This document shows, in pieces, positions 26,002 to 37,988 of a DNA stretch of 64,000 nt. The stretch is from Acidobacteriota bacterium (lineage in GTDB: Bacteria > Acidobacteriota > Blastocatellia > Pyrinomonadales > Pyrinomonadaceae). The stretch spans positions 62,001 through 126,000 of the forward strand of contig RFGC01000038.1 in NCBI GenBank assembly GCA_003697135.1, written 5' to 3'. Below the pieces are notes generated by a model. The model was not told where the DNA came from. It made no database searches and worked only from the letters and a program-made list of their open reading frames with translations. The position numbers and the translations under genes are program-made. Position 1 is the first letter of the stretch. Every line of letters starts with the position of its first letter.

Positions 26002-26274
26002 TTACAACTTCCCTGACAGCATCAAAACGCCTATCAGAATGAATGCGACAGCAACAACTCGATGAAGCCATTCTGTCGGGATATATTTGCTTATCAGATC
26101 ACCTACCAAAATGCCTATTAGCGTCACAAGTATCAATGCAAGCGAAGCACCTAGAAAAACCGACCACTTTGAATCAGTATTAGCCGACATCGTGATAACC
26201 GCTAGCTGAGTTTTATCTCCCAACTCCGCTAAAAACAAAGTTATAAAGGCCGCAATAAAAGCTTTCCAGTTCAT
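26002..26274 (-). CDS. GDT1/TMEM165 family transporter, half-size (UPF0016)
   Basis: Small inner-membrane protein of 90 residues with the family signature ELGDKT in FLAELGDKTQLAVITMSA and three hydrophobic segments. Characterised relatives export Mn2+ (or transport Ca2+/Mn2+); half-size forms act as dimers. The start at 26274 is chosen because AGGTGG lies 7 bases upstream (AGGTGGAAAACGATG); a longer frame to 26295 would include that site. It is separated from ftsH by a terminator at 26386-26423, so it needs its own promoter, which was not identified. No yybP-ykoY (Mn) riboswitch was recognised upstream. Confidence 0.82.
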   Translation of the reverse strand: MNWKAFIAAFITLFLAELGDKTQLAVITMSANTDSKWSVFLGASLALILVTLIGILVGDLISKYIPTEWLHRVVAVAFILIGVLMLSGKL

Positions 26275-26385
26275 CGTTTTCCACCTGTTAGGCAAATACG
26301 CTTAAATCTCTGGTTTTATCTCATCTTAATCAACCAAAACTTTACAAATCAAGAGAAACTGAAACTAAGATACTATCTCTACTAC

Positions 26386-26423
26386 CAAAAAAGAATGAGG
26401 CTTCCGAAGCCTCATTTTTTTGG
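26386..26423. terminator. Intrinsic terminator downstream of ftsH
   Basis: Arms ATGAGGCTT (26395-26403) and AAGCCTCAT (26407-26415) with loop CCG, flanked by A- and T-runs that extend the stem on both sides. For the minus strand the stem is followed by TTCTTTTTTGG. It lies 15-50 bases past the ftsH stop. Confidence 0.85.
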
Positions 26424-26438
26424 TAATCCGATCGAAGA

Positions 26439-28394
26439 TTAAGCAGTCGCTGGGTTATTTGGCGTTATTGGTGGAAGGATTGGTTTCTTGAGCCTACCGG
26501 TTCGTTTACCTTCTTTTCTTTCCGCTTCATCGTCGGGTTCTGAGCCGGCGGCTTGTTCTTCATCTTCCAAAGACAAGCCTTCGACTATCCTTCTGACTTG
26601 TGAGCCATCGAGAGTTTCTTTTTTGATAAGCTCTTCGGCAAGTCTTATCAAGGCATCCTTGTTTTCCAAAATTATCTTCTTTGCTCTTTCGTATTGCTCG
26701 GAAACAATTTTTCTAATTTCTTGGTCAATCTTTATTGCCGTATCTTCTGAGTAATCGCGATGTTGGGCTATTTCTTTACCCAGAAAGATTTGCTCTTCTC
26801 TTTTGCCGAAAGCCAAGGGACCGAGATCACTCATTCCGTATTCGCAAACCATTGCGCGGGCAATTTCGGTCGCATTTTCGATGTCGTTCGAGGCTCCCGT
26901 CGTTATTTTATCTTCACCGAAAAAGACTTCTTCGGCAATTCGGCCGCCCATCAGTATTGCAATTCGGCTAAGCAAATACTCTTTTGTATAGCTATGGCGA
27001 TCGGTTTCAGGTAGCTGTTGAGTCACGCCCAATGCTACTCCGCGCGGAATGATTGTAACCTTATGAATCGGGTCTGCCGCTGGAACTTTTAAGCTAACGA
27101 GCGTGTGACCGGCTTCATGATATGCAGTAAGGCGCTTTTCTTCTTCGGAAAGCACGAGCGACTTTCGTTCTGCTCCCATCAAAACTTTGTCTTTTGCAAT
27201 CTCGAAATCTTCCATCGAAACAGCCTTTTTGTTATTGCGTGCGGCATTCAAGGCGGCTTCGTTGACAAGATTTGCAAGGTCTGCACCGGTAAAGCCGGGA
27301 GTGCTTCTTGCGATAACTTTTATGTCAACATCTTTGTCGAGTGGTATTTTTCTGGTGTGAACCTTCAGGATTTCTTCTCTTCCCTTTACATCGGGACGCC
27401 CGACGACGACGCGTCGATCGAATCTTCCGGGACGCAAAAGAGCCGGGTCTAAAACATCAGGACGGTTCGTTGCGGCCATCAGGATAACACCGTCATTTGA
27501 CTCAAAACCGTCCATTTCAACGAGAAGCTGGTTTAAGGTTTGCTCTCTTTCATCGTGTCCGCCGCCTAGACCTGCGCCTCTATGGCGTCCAACAGCATCA
27601 ATCTCATCAATAAAGATGATGCATGGAGCATTTTTCTTTCCTTGCTCAAACAAATCGCGAACGCGCGAAGCTCCGACACCGACGAACATTTCGACAAAGT
27701 CTGAACCTGAAATCGAGAGAAAAGGAACGTTAGCTTCGCCTGCTACAGCTTTCGCCAATAGGGTTTTTCCAGTTCCCGGCGGGCCAACCATCAAAACTCC
27801 TTTCGGGATACGACCGCCTAATCTCTGGAATTTGTGTGGGTCTTTCAAGAATTCGATAATTTCTTGCAATTCTTCTTTTGCTTCATCAACTCCGGCAACA
27901 TCTTTGAACGTGACACGTTTTTGCTGGTTATTCAGAAGCCTTGCTCTCGATTTACCGAAACTGAGAGCTTTATTCCCGCCAACCTGCATTTGTCGGACTG
28001 TAAAAATCAAAAAACCGACCAGCAAAAGAAATGGCAAACTTTGAATCAAAACATACCAGAAAAGCCCGCTGGAAGTTTGTTCTTCGTAAAACTTAATTGG
28101 TGAAGATGGATTAAGTTCATTTTGTTCTTGAATCGTTTTCAAAATCAGTTCTCTTGTTGGATCGCTTCCAATGTTTGTGTAGAATTTGCTACCGTTTACA
28201 TCAACGAATTCGATTTGAGATTGCTTGAGAAATACTTCTTTGAAATCTCTGTTCTTTATTCTTATAATCGCTTGATCCAAGCTCAATTCTTGTGGGCTTC
28301 TGCTACTTTGAGTTTTCTGGATAAACCAGACAAACATCAAAGCGCTAGAAATTATCATCAACCACAGAAGAGCATTTTTCGCTTTGTTACTCAA
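26439..28394 (-). CDS. ftsH: ATP-dependent zinc metalloprotease FtsH
   Basis: Membrane-anchored AAA+ protease of 651 residues that degrades damaged membrane proteins and regulatory proteins. Two N-terminal membrane segments (about residues 9-28 and 110-134) flank a periplasmic domain. AAA features: Walker A GPPGTGKT, Walker B IIFIDEID, and the second region of homology around [19 protein letters not shown]. The zinc site is HEAGH, with the distal Asp in the [10 protein letters not shown] region. The C-terminus is Pro/Lys-rich. The start at 28394 is a TTG (TTGAGTAACAAA) with GGAGG 12 bases upstream; no ATG alternative exists nearby. It follows tilS by 111 bases, a conserved tilS-ftsH order seen in many bacteria. 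Confidence 0.97.
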   Translation of the reverse strand: MSNKAKNALLWLMIISSALMFVWFIQKTQSSRSPQELSLDQAIIRIKNRDFKEVFLKQSQIEFVDVNGSKFYTNIGSDPTRELILKTIQEQNELNPSSPIKFYEEQTSSGLFWYVLIQSLPFLLLVGFLIFTVRQMQVGGNKALSFGKSRARLLNNQQKRVTFKDVAGVDEAKEELQEIIEFLKDPHKFQRLGGRIPKGVLMVGPPGTGKTLLAKAVAGEANVPFLSISGSDFVEMFVGVGASRVRDLFEQGKKNAPCIIFIDEIDAVGRHRGAGLGGGHDEREQTLNQLLVEMDGFESNDGVILMAATNRPDVLDPALLRPGRFDRRVVVGRPDVKGREEILKVHTRKIPLDKDVDIKVIARSTPGFTGADLANLVNEAALNAARNNKKAVSMEDFEIAKDKVLMGAERKSLVLSEEEKRLTAYHEAGHTLVSLKVPAADPIHKVTIIPRGVALGVTQQLPETDRHSYTKEYLLSRIAILMGGRIAEEVFFGEDKITTGASNDIENATEIARAMVCEYGMSDLGPLAFGKREEQIFLGKEIAQHRDYSEDTAIKIDQEIRKIVSEQYERAKKIILENKDALIRLAEELIKKETLDGSQVRRIVEGLSLEDEEQAAGSEPDDEAERKEGKRTGRLKKPILPPITPNNPATA

Positions 28395-28505
28395 TTTTCT
28401 CTCAATCCTCCGCCTTTCTTGCGATGAAAATCCGTTTTCAACCGTTGTTTTAAGAGCTTTTACAGCCCGTCCAAGTTAAATTTTAACGGCTAAGTTCAGA
28501 CTTTT

Positions 28506-29483
28506 TCAAACTCTATTGATAAAGATTTTTCCTTGCCGTTTTTCTATATGAATTCCTTTGGGAAGTTCAACCACTCGCCCGCTTTTTCTGCTCATAACTA
28601 AACGCTCGATTGCTTCTATGTGAACTGAATCAATTCCTTTCAAACTTCCTAAATTTCTTTCAAGCCATAAGCGCAAAACTGCGCGCCTCAATGAAGGGGG
28701 CATTGATTGCAAATCTACAACTTTCAAATCTGGAGTCACGAGTTTTCTTAGCAGTTGTGAAGAAACCTCACTTTCATCGGCTAGATTCCGAGCTGTTCTT
28801 GCTAAAACTTCGATTATTCTAGGATTAAACTCTTCAAGCAAAGGCAAAAGTTTTTTTCTGATTCTAACGCGAGTAAAATTCATCTGTGCATTCATCGAAT
28901 CTATACGAAATTCGACTGCTCTTCTCTGGCAGAAACTTTCTGTATCGCAACGCTTAGCCCATTGGAGAAGTGGACGTATCAACAAGATTTCTCTTTGAGC
29001 CGTTTTCTTTAGGGTTCTTATCGGTTTCATTGCAGAAAGCCCTTTGATTCCACTTCCGCGAAGAAGGTTCATCAAAAAAGTTTCAGCCTGATCATTGACA
29101 GTATGAGCAGTCAAAACACCAAAGGAATCAAACTTCTCGGCAACATTGCTTAAAAATTCGTATCTGGCTTCTCTTGCCTTTTCTTCGAGATTTCCTTTTG
29201 ATGAGAAATTTCCGTGCCCAACAACAATTTCAAATCCGAGCTTTGCGGCAAAGTCTTTGACGAATCCTTCATCTTCATCACTTGCCGATCCACGAAGACG
29301 ATGATTGAAATGAGCTAGAATGAAGCGCAAGTTAAGTTTCTTTCGCTCTTGCAATTCCTTTAGAGCCAGTGTCAATGCACAAGAATCTGCTCCGCCCGAT
29401 AAAGCAACAACAAAACTCTCATCAAAGAAAGGCAAATTTAACTTTCTCCACTCGGTTATGAGTTTTCTTACGAAAACATCCAC
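28506..29483 (-). CDS. tilS: tRNA(Ile)-lysidine synthase TilS
   Basis: Attaches lysine to C34 of tRNA-Ile(CAU), changing decoding from AUG to AUA; essential in most bacteria. The 325-residue protein has the PP-loop ALSGGADSCALTLAL and the following motifs AHFNHRLRGSASDEDEG, VLTAHTVNDQAETFLMNLLRGSG; the C-terminal half carries the tRNA-recognition region. Shorter than the E. coli enzyme (about 430) but typical for the single-domain-extended forms in other phyla. It lies between ctpA and ftsH on the minus strand. Confidence 0.93.
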   Translation of the reverse strand: MDVFVRKLITEWRKLNLPFFDESFVVALSGGADSCALTLALKELQERKKLNLRFILAHFNHRLRGSASDEDEGFVKDFAAKLGFEIVVGHGNFSSKGNLEEKAREARYEFLSNVAEKFDSFGVLTAHTVNDQAETFLMNLLRGSGIKGLSAMKPIRTLKKTAQREILLIRPLLQWAKRCDTESFCQRRAVEFRIDSMNAQMNFTRVRIRKKLLPLLEEFNPRIIEVLARTARNLADESEVSSQLLRKLVTPDLKVVDLQSMPPSLRRAVLRLWLERNLGSLKGIDSVHIEAIERLVMSRKSGRVVELPKGIHIEKRQGKIFINRV

Positions 29484-29557
29484 AAGCTTAAGATAGCAGA
29501 AAAGTCTTCACGGGCAATCTCAAGCTTTGAGACTTTTCCCACGCAAAGCTATCAAGA

Positions 29558-31291
29558 TTATCTAGGCTTGCTCGCAAGTTTCCTTTGTGCGGCCTGGGCC
29601 AACATGAGTGATTTAGGCAAGTTCAAAATAGCTTTCTCCACTTGTGGGTCTGATTCAATTAGAACTTGATTGGCCGTAACTACACCAAACATAGCAATAG
29701 CAAGGTTATATTTCAACCGCAATATCAAAAATTTCTTTTCAGATTCGGCATCTGAAAGCAAATCTGGCCATGTTCTTTTCAGGTAATTTCTAAAAGCTGT
29801 AAAGAGAATATCAGATGGCGGAAAATCATTTGGTTGAATTCTATGCCCAAACTTTGGCAGACTTACCCATTTGTAAGCCTCTAGCCCTGGGATTCTTCCG
29901 TTAATCATGTCACGCACAAAGAAAAACGCTGGATCGAGCAGTTTTGTTTGAACTTTCGTTAAGTTTTGAGTCTGCACGATTTCATCGGGCATTATGCCAT
30001 TGCCACCGTAAACAATGCGTCCTGTGATGGTTTTCCTAGCTTGCTTCGAGTCAGGCTTGTAATCAATCTTATGACGATAGTAATCGTAGAGCCTTTCGAC
30101 GCTATACTCACGCTGTATCAATCTTCCCGATGGAGTGTAGTATTTGGCAGTTGTTAAAGTCAAACCCGACCCACTCGGTAAGCTAAAAACTGTTTGAACT
30201 AAACCTTTACCGAAAGTATTTTCACCAACGATTAAAGCTCTGTCGTGATCTTGCAAAGCCCCAGCGACTATTTCAGAAGCAGAAGCGGTGTAACGATTAA
30301 CTAGAACAACAACAGGAAGATTTTCTGGATTTCTGTTGCTCGACTTCCACAAGCGATTATCTGCCGAAGAACGCCCGCGCTGTGATACTATAACTTGGCC
30401 GTATCCGATGAATTTTTCCGCAACCTTGACTGCTTCTTCAAGAACACCACCCGGATTATTCCGCAAGTCTAAAATTAAACCGCTTAAGTTTTGTTTTTTT
30501 AGGCTTTTCAACGCTTTTTCCAATTCATCGCTTGTGGTAAAACTGAAACCCGTTGTCATGTCAACATAACCAATGCCGGATTTCAAAATATAAGCGTCTT
30601 GAATCGAAGGTGACTGGATCAAAGCACGCTTTATTTCAAACGTTTCTACCTTGCCGTCAAAAGCTCTTTCTACAGTTAACCTGACAATTTTTCCACGCTC
30701 ACCGCGAATTTTGTCTCTGACGAAAGCCGAATCTTTCTCTTTGACGTTAATTCCATCAACGGCAACTATTTTGTCACCAAAACGAAGGCCCGCACGAAAT
30801 GCCGGAGAATTAGGGAAAACAGAAAGAATATAGGTTCCCGCTTGACCATTGAATTTGTATGTAGTAATCGAAACACCAATTCCAGAGTATTCAGATTTTT
30901 GCTCTTGAATCATTTCGCGAAACTCCGTAGGAGTCAAAAAACCTGAGTGAGGATCAAGTGCACGAAGCATTGAGTTTATGGAAAACGTTGTCAACTTCTC
31001 GTAGTCAATCCATTTGCCGTCAACATGCTTGTTACTAATTAACTCTAGTGCTTCTTTGTAATCCTTCAGAAGTTCCTTAATGGAAACATCTTCTTCTAAT
31101 GTCTCTGAATCGCTTGCGGAAGGTTTAACTCTTGAAGAAGCCGAAAAAGAATAGCCGGGTCCAATCTTAAAAGGCTCGCTTTTGATATTTTGCTTTGCTT
31201 CTTCGATAACTTCCAAATCTTGCGCTACCGCCCCAAACGCAAGCAAAAGAAAAATCAATAAGAAATCAAAGATTCTGCTTTTCATGTCCAC
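29558..31291 (-). CDS. S41 C-terminal-processing peptidase with PDZ domain (CtpA-like)
   Basis: Periplasmic or secreted serine protease of 577 residues. A signal peptide (IFDFLLIFLLLAFGAVAQ) is followed by a peptidase S41 N-terminal region, a PDZ domain around GIGVSITTYKFNGQAGTYIL and PNSPAFRAGLRFGDKIVAVDG, and the catalytic domain with Ser in TASASEIVAGALQDHDR and Lys in GENTFGKGLVQTVF. The 31291 start is GTG, with an in-frame ATG two codons later (31285); both give the same signal peptide. It runs to the tilS gene, 74 bases on. CtpA proteases trim cell-wall hydrolases or photosystem proteins in other phyla; the substrate here is unknown. Confidence 0.92.
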   Translation of the reverse strand: MDMKSRIFDFLLIFLLLAFGAVAQDLEVIEEAKQNIKSEPFKIGPGYSFSASSRVKPSASDSETLEEDVSIKELLKDYKEALELISNKHVDGKWIDYEKLTTFSINSMLRALDPHSGFLTPTEFREMIQEQKSEYSGIGVSITTYKFNGQAGTYILSVFPNSPAFRAGLRFGDKIVAVDGINVKEKDSAFVRDKIRGERGKIVRLTVERAFDGKVETFEIKRALIQSPSIQDAYILKSGIGYVDMTTGFSFTTSDELEKALKSLKKQNLSGLILDLRNNPGGVLEEAVKVAEKFIGYGQVIVSQRGRSSADNRLWKSSNRNPENLPVVVLVNRYTASASEIVAGALQDHDRALIVGENTFGKGLVQTVFSLPSGSGLTLTTAKYYTPSGRLIQREYSVERLYDYYRHKIDYKPDSKQARKTITGRIVYGGNGIMPDEIVQTQNLTKVQTKLLDPAFFFVRDMINGRIPGLEAYKWVSLPKFGHRIQPNDFPPSDILFTAFRNYLKRTWPDLLSDAESEKKFLILRLKYNLAIAMFGVVTANQVLIESDPQVEKAILNLPKSLMLAQAAQRKLASKPR

Positions 31292-31610
31292 TCAAAACCT
31301 ACAAACATTTATAGAGAAAGTCAAGGCGATTGGCAAGAAGTATTTGCAATTATTATCATTACGGCAATAAAAGACTCTACCCGAAAAGAAAAAGTTCTCT
31401 TCGATTACGGAAAACGTTCAAGCCATGCTCGTCTTCCGTGCTTAATTTCTCGAAGTGTTGCAAAGGTTTGGTTTTCGTCTATGCCCGATCAGCCATAAAC
31501 TAGAAGCTGCTGTGTATTTGGTTGAGCCTTTTGCTCAAAGGCATGGCTTTCAAACAAAAAGAAATGCAAAAAGCTCAACCGAGAACAAAGCGAAACAAGG
31601 AAGGTCTATC
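31292..31610. other. Intergenic region between thiC and ctpA
   Basis: 319 bases without a supported gene. It contains a 15-bp inverted repeat (31520-31534 with 31566-31580), which lies 31-91 bases past the thiC stop on the minus strand. No RNA gene or credible short coding frame was recognised; the ctpA promoter must lie here but no good -35/-10 pair was found. Confidence 0.5.
31520..31580 (-). repeat. 15-bp inverted repeat downstream of thiC
   Basis: On the minus strand, GGTTGAGCTTTTTGC (31580-31566) pairs with GCAAAAGGCTCAACC (31534-31520), with a single G-U-type mismatch and about 31 bases between. It could stabilise the 3' end of the thiC message or slow transcription; there is no terminal U run, so it is not a classic intrinsic terminator. 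Confidence 0.5.
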
Positions 31611-33611
<2,001 letters not shown>

Positions 33612-33726
33612 CTAGCGATTTTCAAATAGTAGATTCGCCTTCAAGGCAAATCCTAAAAACTGAAGTTTACAAAAAAGAAACAAATAAAACGCAAACTTCA
33701 TTTACTCGAATAATGCTGAGCATGCG

Positions 33727-33732
33727 TATAAT
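33727..33732 (+). promoter_or_regulatory. -10 box of a possibly leaderless MFS transcript
   Basis: Perfect TATAAT 8 bases upstream of the MFS start codon at 33741. Transcription would start at or just before the ATG, giving a leaderless or near-leaderless message. The -35 region is poor (nearest TTTACT at 33701, 20-base spacing). An 8-bp inverted repeat (TGAAGTTT 33661-33668 with AAACTTCA 33693-33700) lies just upstream and could be an operator. Confidence 0.4.
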
Positions 33733-33740
33733 ACTTCTCA

Positions 33741-34940
33741 ATGTTAGAGCGTTACAAAAAGCTTCCTCGCAACGTTTTCATTTTGAGTTTTGTCTCGCTT
33801 TTGAACGATATTTCGAGTGACATAATTTATCCTCTTTTGCCTATTTTTCTAACTATAACGCTCGGCGCATCGCCTTTTGCCATTGGACTTATTGAAGGCA
33901 TGGCTGAATCTGCTTCATCTCTTCTAAAGCTGTTTTCTGGATATCTGAGCGATAAATTTCAACGACGCAAACAACTTGTCTTTGCTGGATATTCTTTATC
34001 AGCGATGTTGCGACCTCTTTTGGCATTCACCACAAATTGGCTTCAGGTTTTGGTTTTGCGTGTGAGTGACCGATTGGGAAAAGGCTTGAGAGCGGCTCCG
34101 CGCGATGCACTTCTTTCAATGCAAGTGCCTGTAGAATTAAGAGGCATCGCCTTCGGATTCCACAGAGCCGCCGACAATTTGGGAGCTGTTTTAGGTCCAC
34201 TACTTGCTTCTGCATTGATCTTACTTGTAGCCGAAAACAAAGAGAATCCTTCAGCAGCAGACTATCAAAAAATCTTTCTCATGGCTTCGGTGCCCGCAAT
34301 CATCGCAGTTCTTGCAATCTGGTTTTTTGTTCAGGAAGAAACAAATCTCCACGAAAATGAGAAAAAGCCCGTAAGACTTTCACTCGAAGGTTTTGACGCA
34401 AACTTCAAGCGATTTTTATTCGCCGTCTCGCTTTTTACTCTTTCAAATTCAACTGACGCATTTTTGCTATTGAAAGCCCAGCAAGTAGGCGTTAGCACGG
34501 CAAGTTTACCGATTTTATGGATGTGCTTGAATATCTCAAAGGTAATCACTTCACTGATTGGCGGTGAAATTTCGGACAAACTCGGCAGAAAAAAGGTGAT
34601 TCTTTCAGGTTGGATTCTTTATGCATTGGTGTATTTAGGATTCGGCTTTGCTACAGACCAAACTCAAATTTGGGCTTTGTTTTTCCTTTACGGATTTTAC
34701 TTCGGTTTTACCGAAGGAGTAGAAAGAGCGTTAGTTGCCGACTTAGTGCCGAAGGAAAAGCGCGGCACCGCTTATGGACTTTATGCTTTCGCATTCAGCA
34801 TAACAGTTTTTCCCGCATCTATCGTCTTCGGCCTACTCTGGCAAACCCTTGGTTCTCAATGGGCTTTTGTCTTCAGCGCCTGCCTTTCTTTGTCTGCCTC
34901 TGCGCTACTTCTAACCGTCAAAAGCGTTCGCAATCACTAA
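33741..34940 (+). CDS. Major facilitator superfamily transporter
   Basis: Polytopic inner-membrane protein of 399 residues with about 12 hydrophobic segments. The cytoplasmic loop 2-3 signature appears as LFSGYLSDKFQRRKQLVFAGY, repeated in the second half as GGEISDKLGRKKVILSGW, the internal duplication typical of MFS. RVSDRLGKGLRAAPRDALL is characteristic of a bacterial subgroup often annotated as drug or metabolite exporters, but no substrate can be inferred. Transcribed divergently from the thiC riboswitch region. No Shine-Dalgarno precedes the ATG, consistent with the leaderless prediction. Confidence 0.88.
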   Translation: MLERYKKLPRNVFILSFVSLLNDISSDIIYPLLPIFLTITLGASPFAIGLIEGMAESASSLLKLFSGYLSDKFQRRKQLVFAGYSLSAMLRPLLAFTTNWLQVLVLRVSDRLGKGLRAAPRDALLSMQVPVELRGIAFGFHRAADNLGAVLGPLLASALILLVAENKENPSAADYQKIFLMASVPAIIAVLAIWFFVQEETNLHENEKKPVRLSLEGFDANFKRFLFAVSLFTLSNSTDAFLLLKAQQVGVSTASLPILWMCLNISKVITSLIGGEISDKLGRKKVILSGWILYALVYLGFGFATDQTQIWALFFLYGFYFGFTEGVERALVADLVPKEKRGTAYGLYAFAFSITVFPASIVFGLLWQTLGSQWAFVFSACLSLSASALLLTVKSVRNH

Positions 34941-35092
34941 AGAGTGCGCTTTGCTAAGTTTCAAAATGTGTAGCTTGAGTTCGCTATGGAAATTTTGCAT
35001 TAAAAGAACTCAAAATTTGAAAAAGATTTTGCAAAATTGGCAAGTTTAGCACAAAATTTCATGGATAGTTTCTGTAAACTTGGAGAGCATTT

Positions 35093-37780
35093 ATGCAGGC
35101 AAAAGAGACGATGAAAACATGGGCTTTTCTTTTCGATGAATGCGAATCACCGAACACAAAAGAAGGCAAATTGCTTTACGGCGGTAAAGGAGCGGCTTTA
35201 GCAGAGATGACGAAATTAGGTTTACCCGTCCCGCCCGGATTTGTCATCACAACCGAATGCTGTAGGGCTTACCACCTAAACGAAAAGATTTTTCCCGAAG
35301 GCATGTGGTCACAAGTTCGGGAGAAGTTAAGTCACATCGAAGAGAGAACAGGCAAAAAGTTTGGCTCTCAAGAAAATCCTTTGCTTGTTTCTGTTCGTTC
35401 AGGTGCGCCCGTTTCAATGCCCGGAATGATGGATACGGTCTTGAATCTTGGCTTGAACGACAAAACCGTAGAAGGTTTGGCTAACCAAACAAATGACGAA
35501 AGATTCGCTTGGGACGCATATCGTCGCTTTATCTCGATGTTTGGAGAAATAGTTTTAGGAATCGAGCATGAAAAATTCGAGCGCGTTTTGGATCGCTTCA
35601 AAAACAACGGGAAACAAGATTCTGACCTAACAACAGAAGAGCTAAAACAAATCGTAGCCGCTTACAAAAAGATAGTTTTCACGGAAGAAACAGGTTTAGC
35701 CTTTCCCGAAAATGCAGAATCGCAACTGAAAATGGCAATTGCCGCTGTTTTCGATTCATGGATGGGAAAACGCGCTGTTGACTATCGGCGTGTTCATCGA
35801 ATTCCTGAAGATTTAGGAACGGCAGTAATCGTTCAAGCAATGGTTTTCGGAAACATGGGCGAAAAAAGCGGGACGGGCGTATGTTTTACACGCAATCCTT
35901 CAACAGGCGAGAAAACCCTTTATGGTGAATATCTCTTGAACGCCCAAGGCGAGGACGTGGTTGCAGGAATTAGAACACCCAAACCAATCTCAAAACTTGC
36001 CGAGGAAATGCCTGAAGTTTATAAACAGCTTGTCGAAATCACCGACAGGCTCGAAAAACACTATTGCGACATGCAAGACATCGAATTCACTATTGAAAAC
36101 GGTAAACTCTACATGCTTCAAACCAGAAGTGGTAAAAGAACTGGCGCAGCAGCGATCAGAGTAGCCGTAACAATGTTCAAAGAAGGTTTGATTGACAAGA
36201 AAACAGCAATCAAAAGAGTTTCGCCTGAGCAACTTGATCAACTACTTCATCCGATGATTGACCCGAACATAAACTTAGCACCAATAGCTACTGGGCTTCC
36301 TGCAAGCCCAGGCGCAGCTCAGGGAATCGTTGTTTTTTCTCCCGACGAAGCTGAAGAAATGGCAAAGCAAGGTCATAAGGTGATTTTGGTAAGACGTGAA
36401 ACCAGTCCTGATGACTTTCACGGAATGGTGGCGGCTGAAGCAATTTTAACGCAGCGGGGCGGTATGACTTCACACGCAGCAGTAGTTGCTCGTGGCATGG
36501 GCAAACCGTGCGTTGCTGGCGCAAGTGCATTAAATATCAATTATAGCCATAACGAATTTACTGTTGGCGACTTGACGGTAACAAAGGGTGAATGGATAAC
36601 AGTTGATGGCTCGACTGGAAGAGTGTTCAAAGGAAAAGTCCCAACAATTCAGCCACAGCTAGATGAAAACTACGAGCTTTTGATGTCGTGGGCTGATGAA
36701 ACAAGAAGGCTGAGAGTGCGCGCAAATGCAGATACAGGCGCAGATGCGGCACTAGCGCGCAAATACGGTGCTGAAGGAATCGGGCTTTGCCGCACCGAAC
36801 ACATGTTTTTTGGCGAAGAACGCCTTAAGGTCATGCGTGAAATGATTATGGCTAGAGGACAAGGCGAGCGTGAAAAGGCTTTAGAGAAACTTCTGCCTTT
36901 TCAAAAGCAAGATTTTATAGAGATTTTCCAAGCCATGAACGGTCTTCCTGTAACAATTCGTCTGCTTGATCCGCCGCTTCATGAATTCTTGCCAAGCCAG
37001 ATCGAGCTTTTTGCAGAGCTTACAGAACTGAAATTCCGAGCACGCCACGCAAGCCCCAAAGAGATGGATTTGCTTTTAGACGAGATCGCCGAAAAGAGAA
37101 GAATTCTCAAGCGAGTTGAGCATCTTTCTGAAGCGAATCCAATGCTGGGCTTACGCGGCTGTAGGCTTGGGCTTCTTGTGCCGGAAGTAACGAGAATGCA
37201 GGTTCGCGCTATCTTTGAAGCCGCTTGTGAAGCGCAAGGTTCTGGCATAAAAGTCTTGCCCGAAGTCATGATACCGCTGGTTTCTACTCCGGAAGAGTTC
37301 ATTCATCAAGCAAAATTGATTCGTGAAGTTGCTACACAGGTTATGAACGAGCATGGAATGGAAATAAAATACACAGTCGGCACAATGATTGAACTTCCAC
37401 GTGCTGCGCTTGTAGCCGATTCCATAGCAAAACATGCTGAGTTTTTCTCATTTGGAACGAATGACCTGACTCAAACGACATTTGGCTTAAGCCGTGATGA
37501 TTCCGGGCGTTTCTTGCCGCTCTATGTTGAGAGAAAAATTTATCCTGACGATCCATTTCAAACAATAGACAGAATCGGAGTTGGTGAGCTTATAAAGATC
37601 GCAGTCGAGCGTGGACGGAAAGTGAATCCGAATCTGAAGATTGGCATTTGCGGCGAACATGGCGGAGACCCACGCTCAATAGAATTTTTCGACTCTTTGG
37701 GATTCGATTACGTAAGCTGTTCACCTTTCCGAGTCCCAATCGCAAGACTCTCAGCCGCTCACTCTGTGCTAAAAGAGTAG
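35093..37780 (+). CDS. ppdK: Pyruvate, phosphate dikinase
   Basis: Interconverts pyruvate, ATP and Pi with PEP, AMP and PPi, in gluconeogenesis or PPi-linked glycolysis. The 895-residue length is exact for the family. Domains: N-terminal ATP-grasp (LLYGGKGAALAEM, SVRSGAPVSMPGMMDTVLNLG), central phosphohistidine swivel with the catalytic His in QRGGMTSHAAVVARGMGKPC, and C-terminal PEP/pyruvate TIM barrel (GIGLCRTEHMFF, EVMIPLVSTPEEF, SFGTNDLTQTTFGLSRDD). The start at 35093 has TTGGAG 8 bases upstream; ATG 35111 is an internal alternative. No ppdK regulatory protein (DUF299) was seen nearby. Confidence 0.97.
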   Translation: MQAKETMKTWAFLFDECESPNTKEGKLLYGGKGAALAEMTKLGLPVPPGFVITTECCRAYHLNEKIFPEGMWSQVREKLSHIEERTGKKFGSQENPLLVSVRSGAPVSMPGMMDTVLNLGLNDKTVEGLANQTNDERFAWDAYRRFISMFGEIVLGIEHEKFERVLDRFKNNGKQDSDLTTEELKQIVAAYKKIVFTEETGLAFPENAESQLKMAIAAVFDSWMGKRAVDYRRVHRIPEDLGTAVIVQAMVFGNMGEKSGTGVCFTRNPSTGEKTLYGEYLLNAQGEDVVAGIRTPKPISKLAEEMPEVYKQLVEITDRLEKHYCDMQDIEFTIENGKLYMLQTRSGKRTGAAAIRVAVTMFKEGLIDKKTAIKRVSPEQLDQLLHPMIDPNINLAPIATGLPASPGAAQGIVVFSPDEAEEMAKQGHKVILVRRETSPDDFHGMVAAEAILTQRGGMTSHAAVVARGMGKPCVAGASALNINYSHNEFTVGDLTVTKGEWITVDGSTGRVFKGKVPTIQPQLDENYELLMSWADETRRLRVRANADTGADAALARKYGAEGIGLCRTEHMFFGEERLKVMREMIMARGQGEREKALEKLLPFQKQDFIEIFQAMNGLPVTIRLLDPPLHEFLPSQIELFAELTELKFRARHASPKEMDLLLDEIAEKRRILKRVEHLSEANPMLGLRGCRLGLLVPEVTRMQVRAIFEAACEAQGSGIKVLPEVMIPLVSTPEEFIHQAKLIREVATQVMNEHGMEIKYTVGTMIELPRAALVADSIAKHAEFFSFGTNDLTQTTFGLSRDDSGRFLPLYVERKIYPDDPFQTIDRIGVGELIKIAVERGRKVNPNLKIGICGEHGGDPRSIEFFDSLGFDYVSCSPFRVPIARLSAAHSVLKE

Positions 37781-37988
37781 AAACCAAAAAAGAATCAACT
37801 CTTTAGTCAGTTACTGAGAGATTCAGATTGGGCTGTTGCCTTATGGAAACCAAGCAAATTTTCTGAAACGCTCTTGGTTCACCAAGTCTAACTTGGTAAA
37901 AACAAGCTGAAAAAGTAAGCATTCCAGAACTTCTTGAAAGTTTTAGAATACTCACTCTCACAAGAGATATAGCAGAACCTCGTAATTT

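Noticed and set aside
37881-37897. Hairpin ACCAAGT-CTA-ACTTGGT downstream of ppdK
   Set aside because: Only 7 bp, far from the stop codon, and followed by A rather than T; not a terminator for ppdK.
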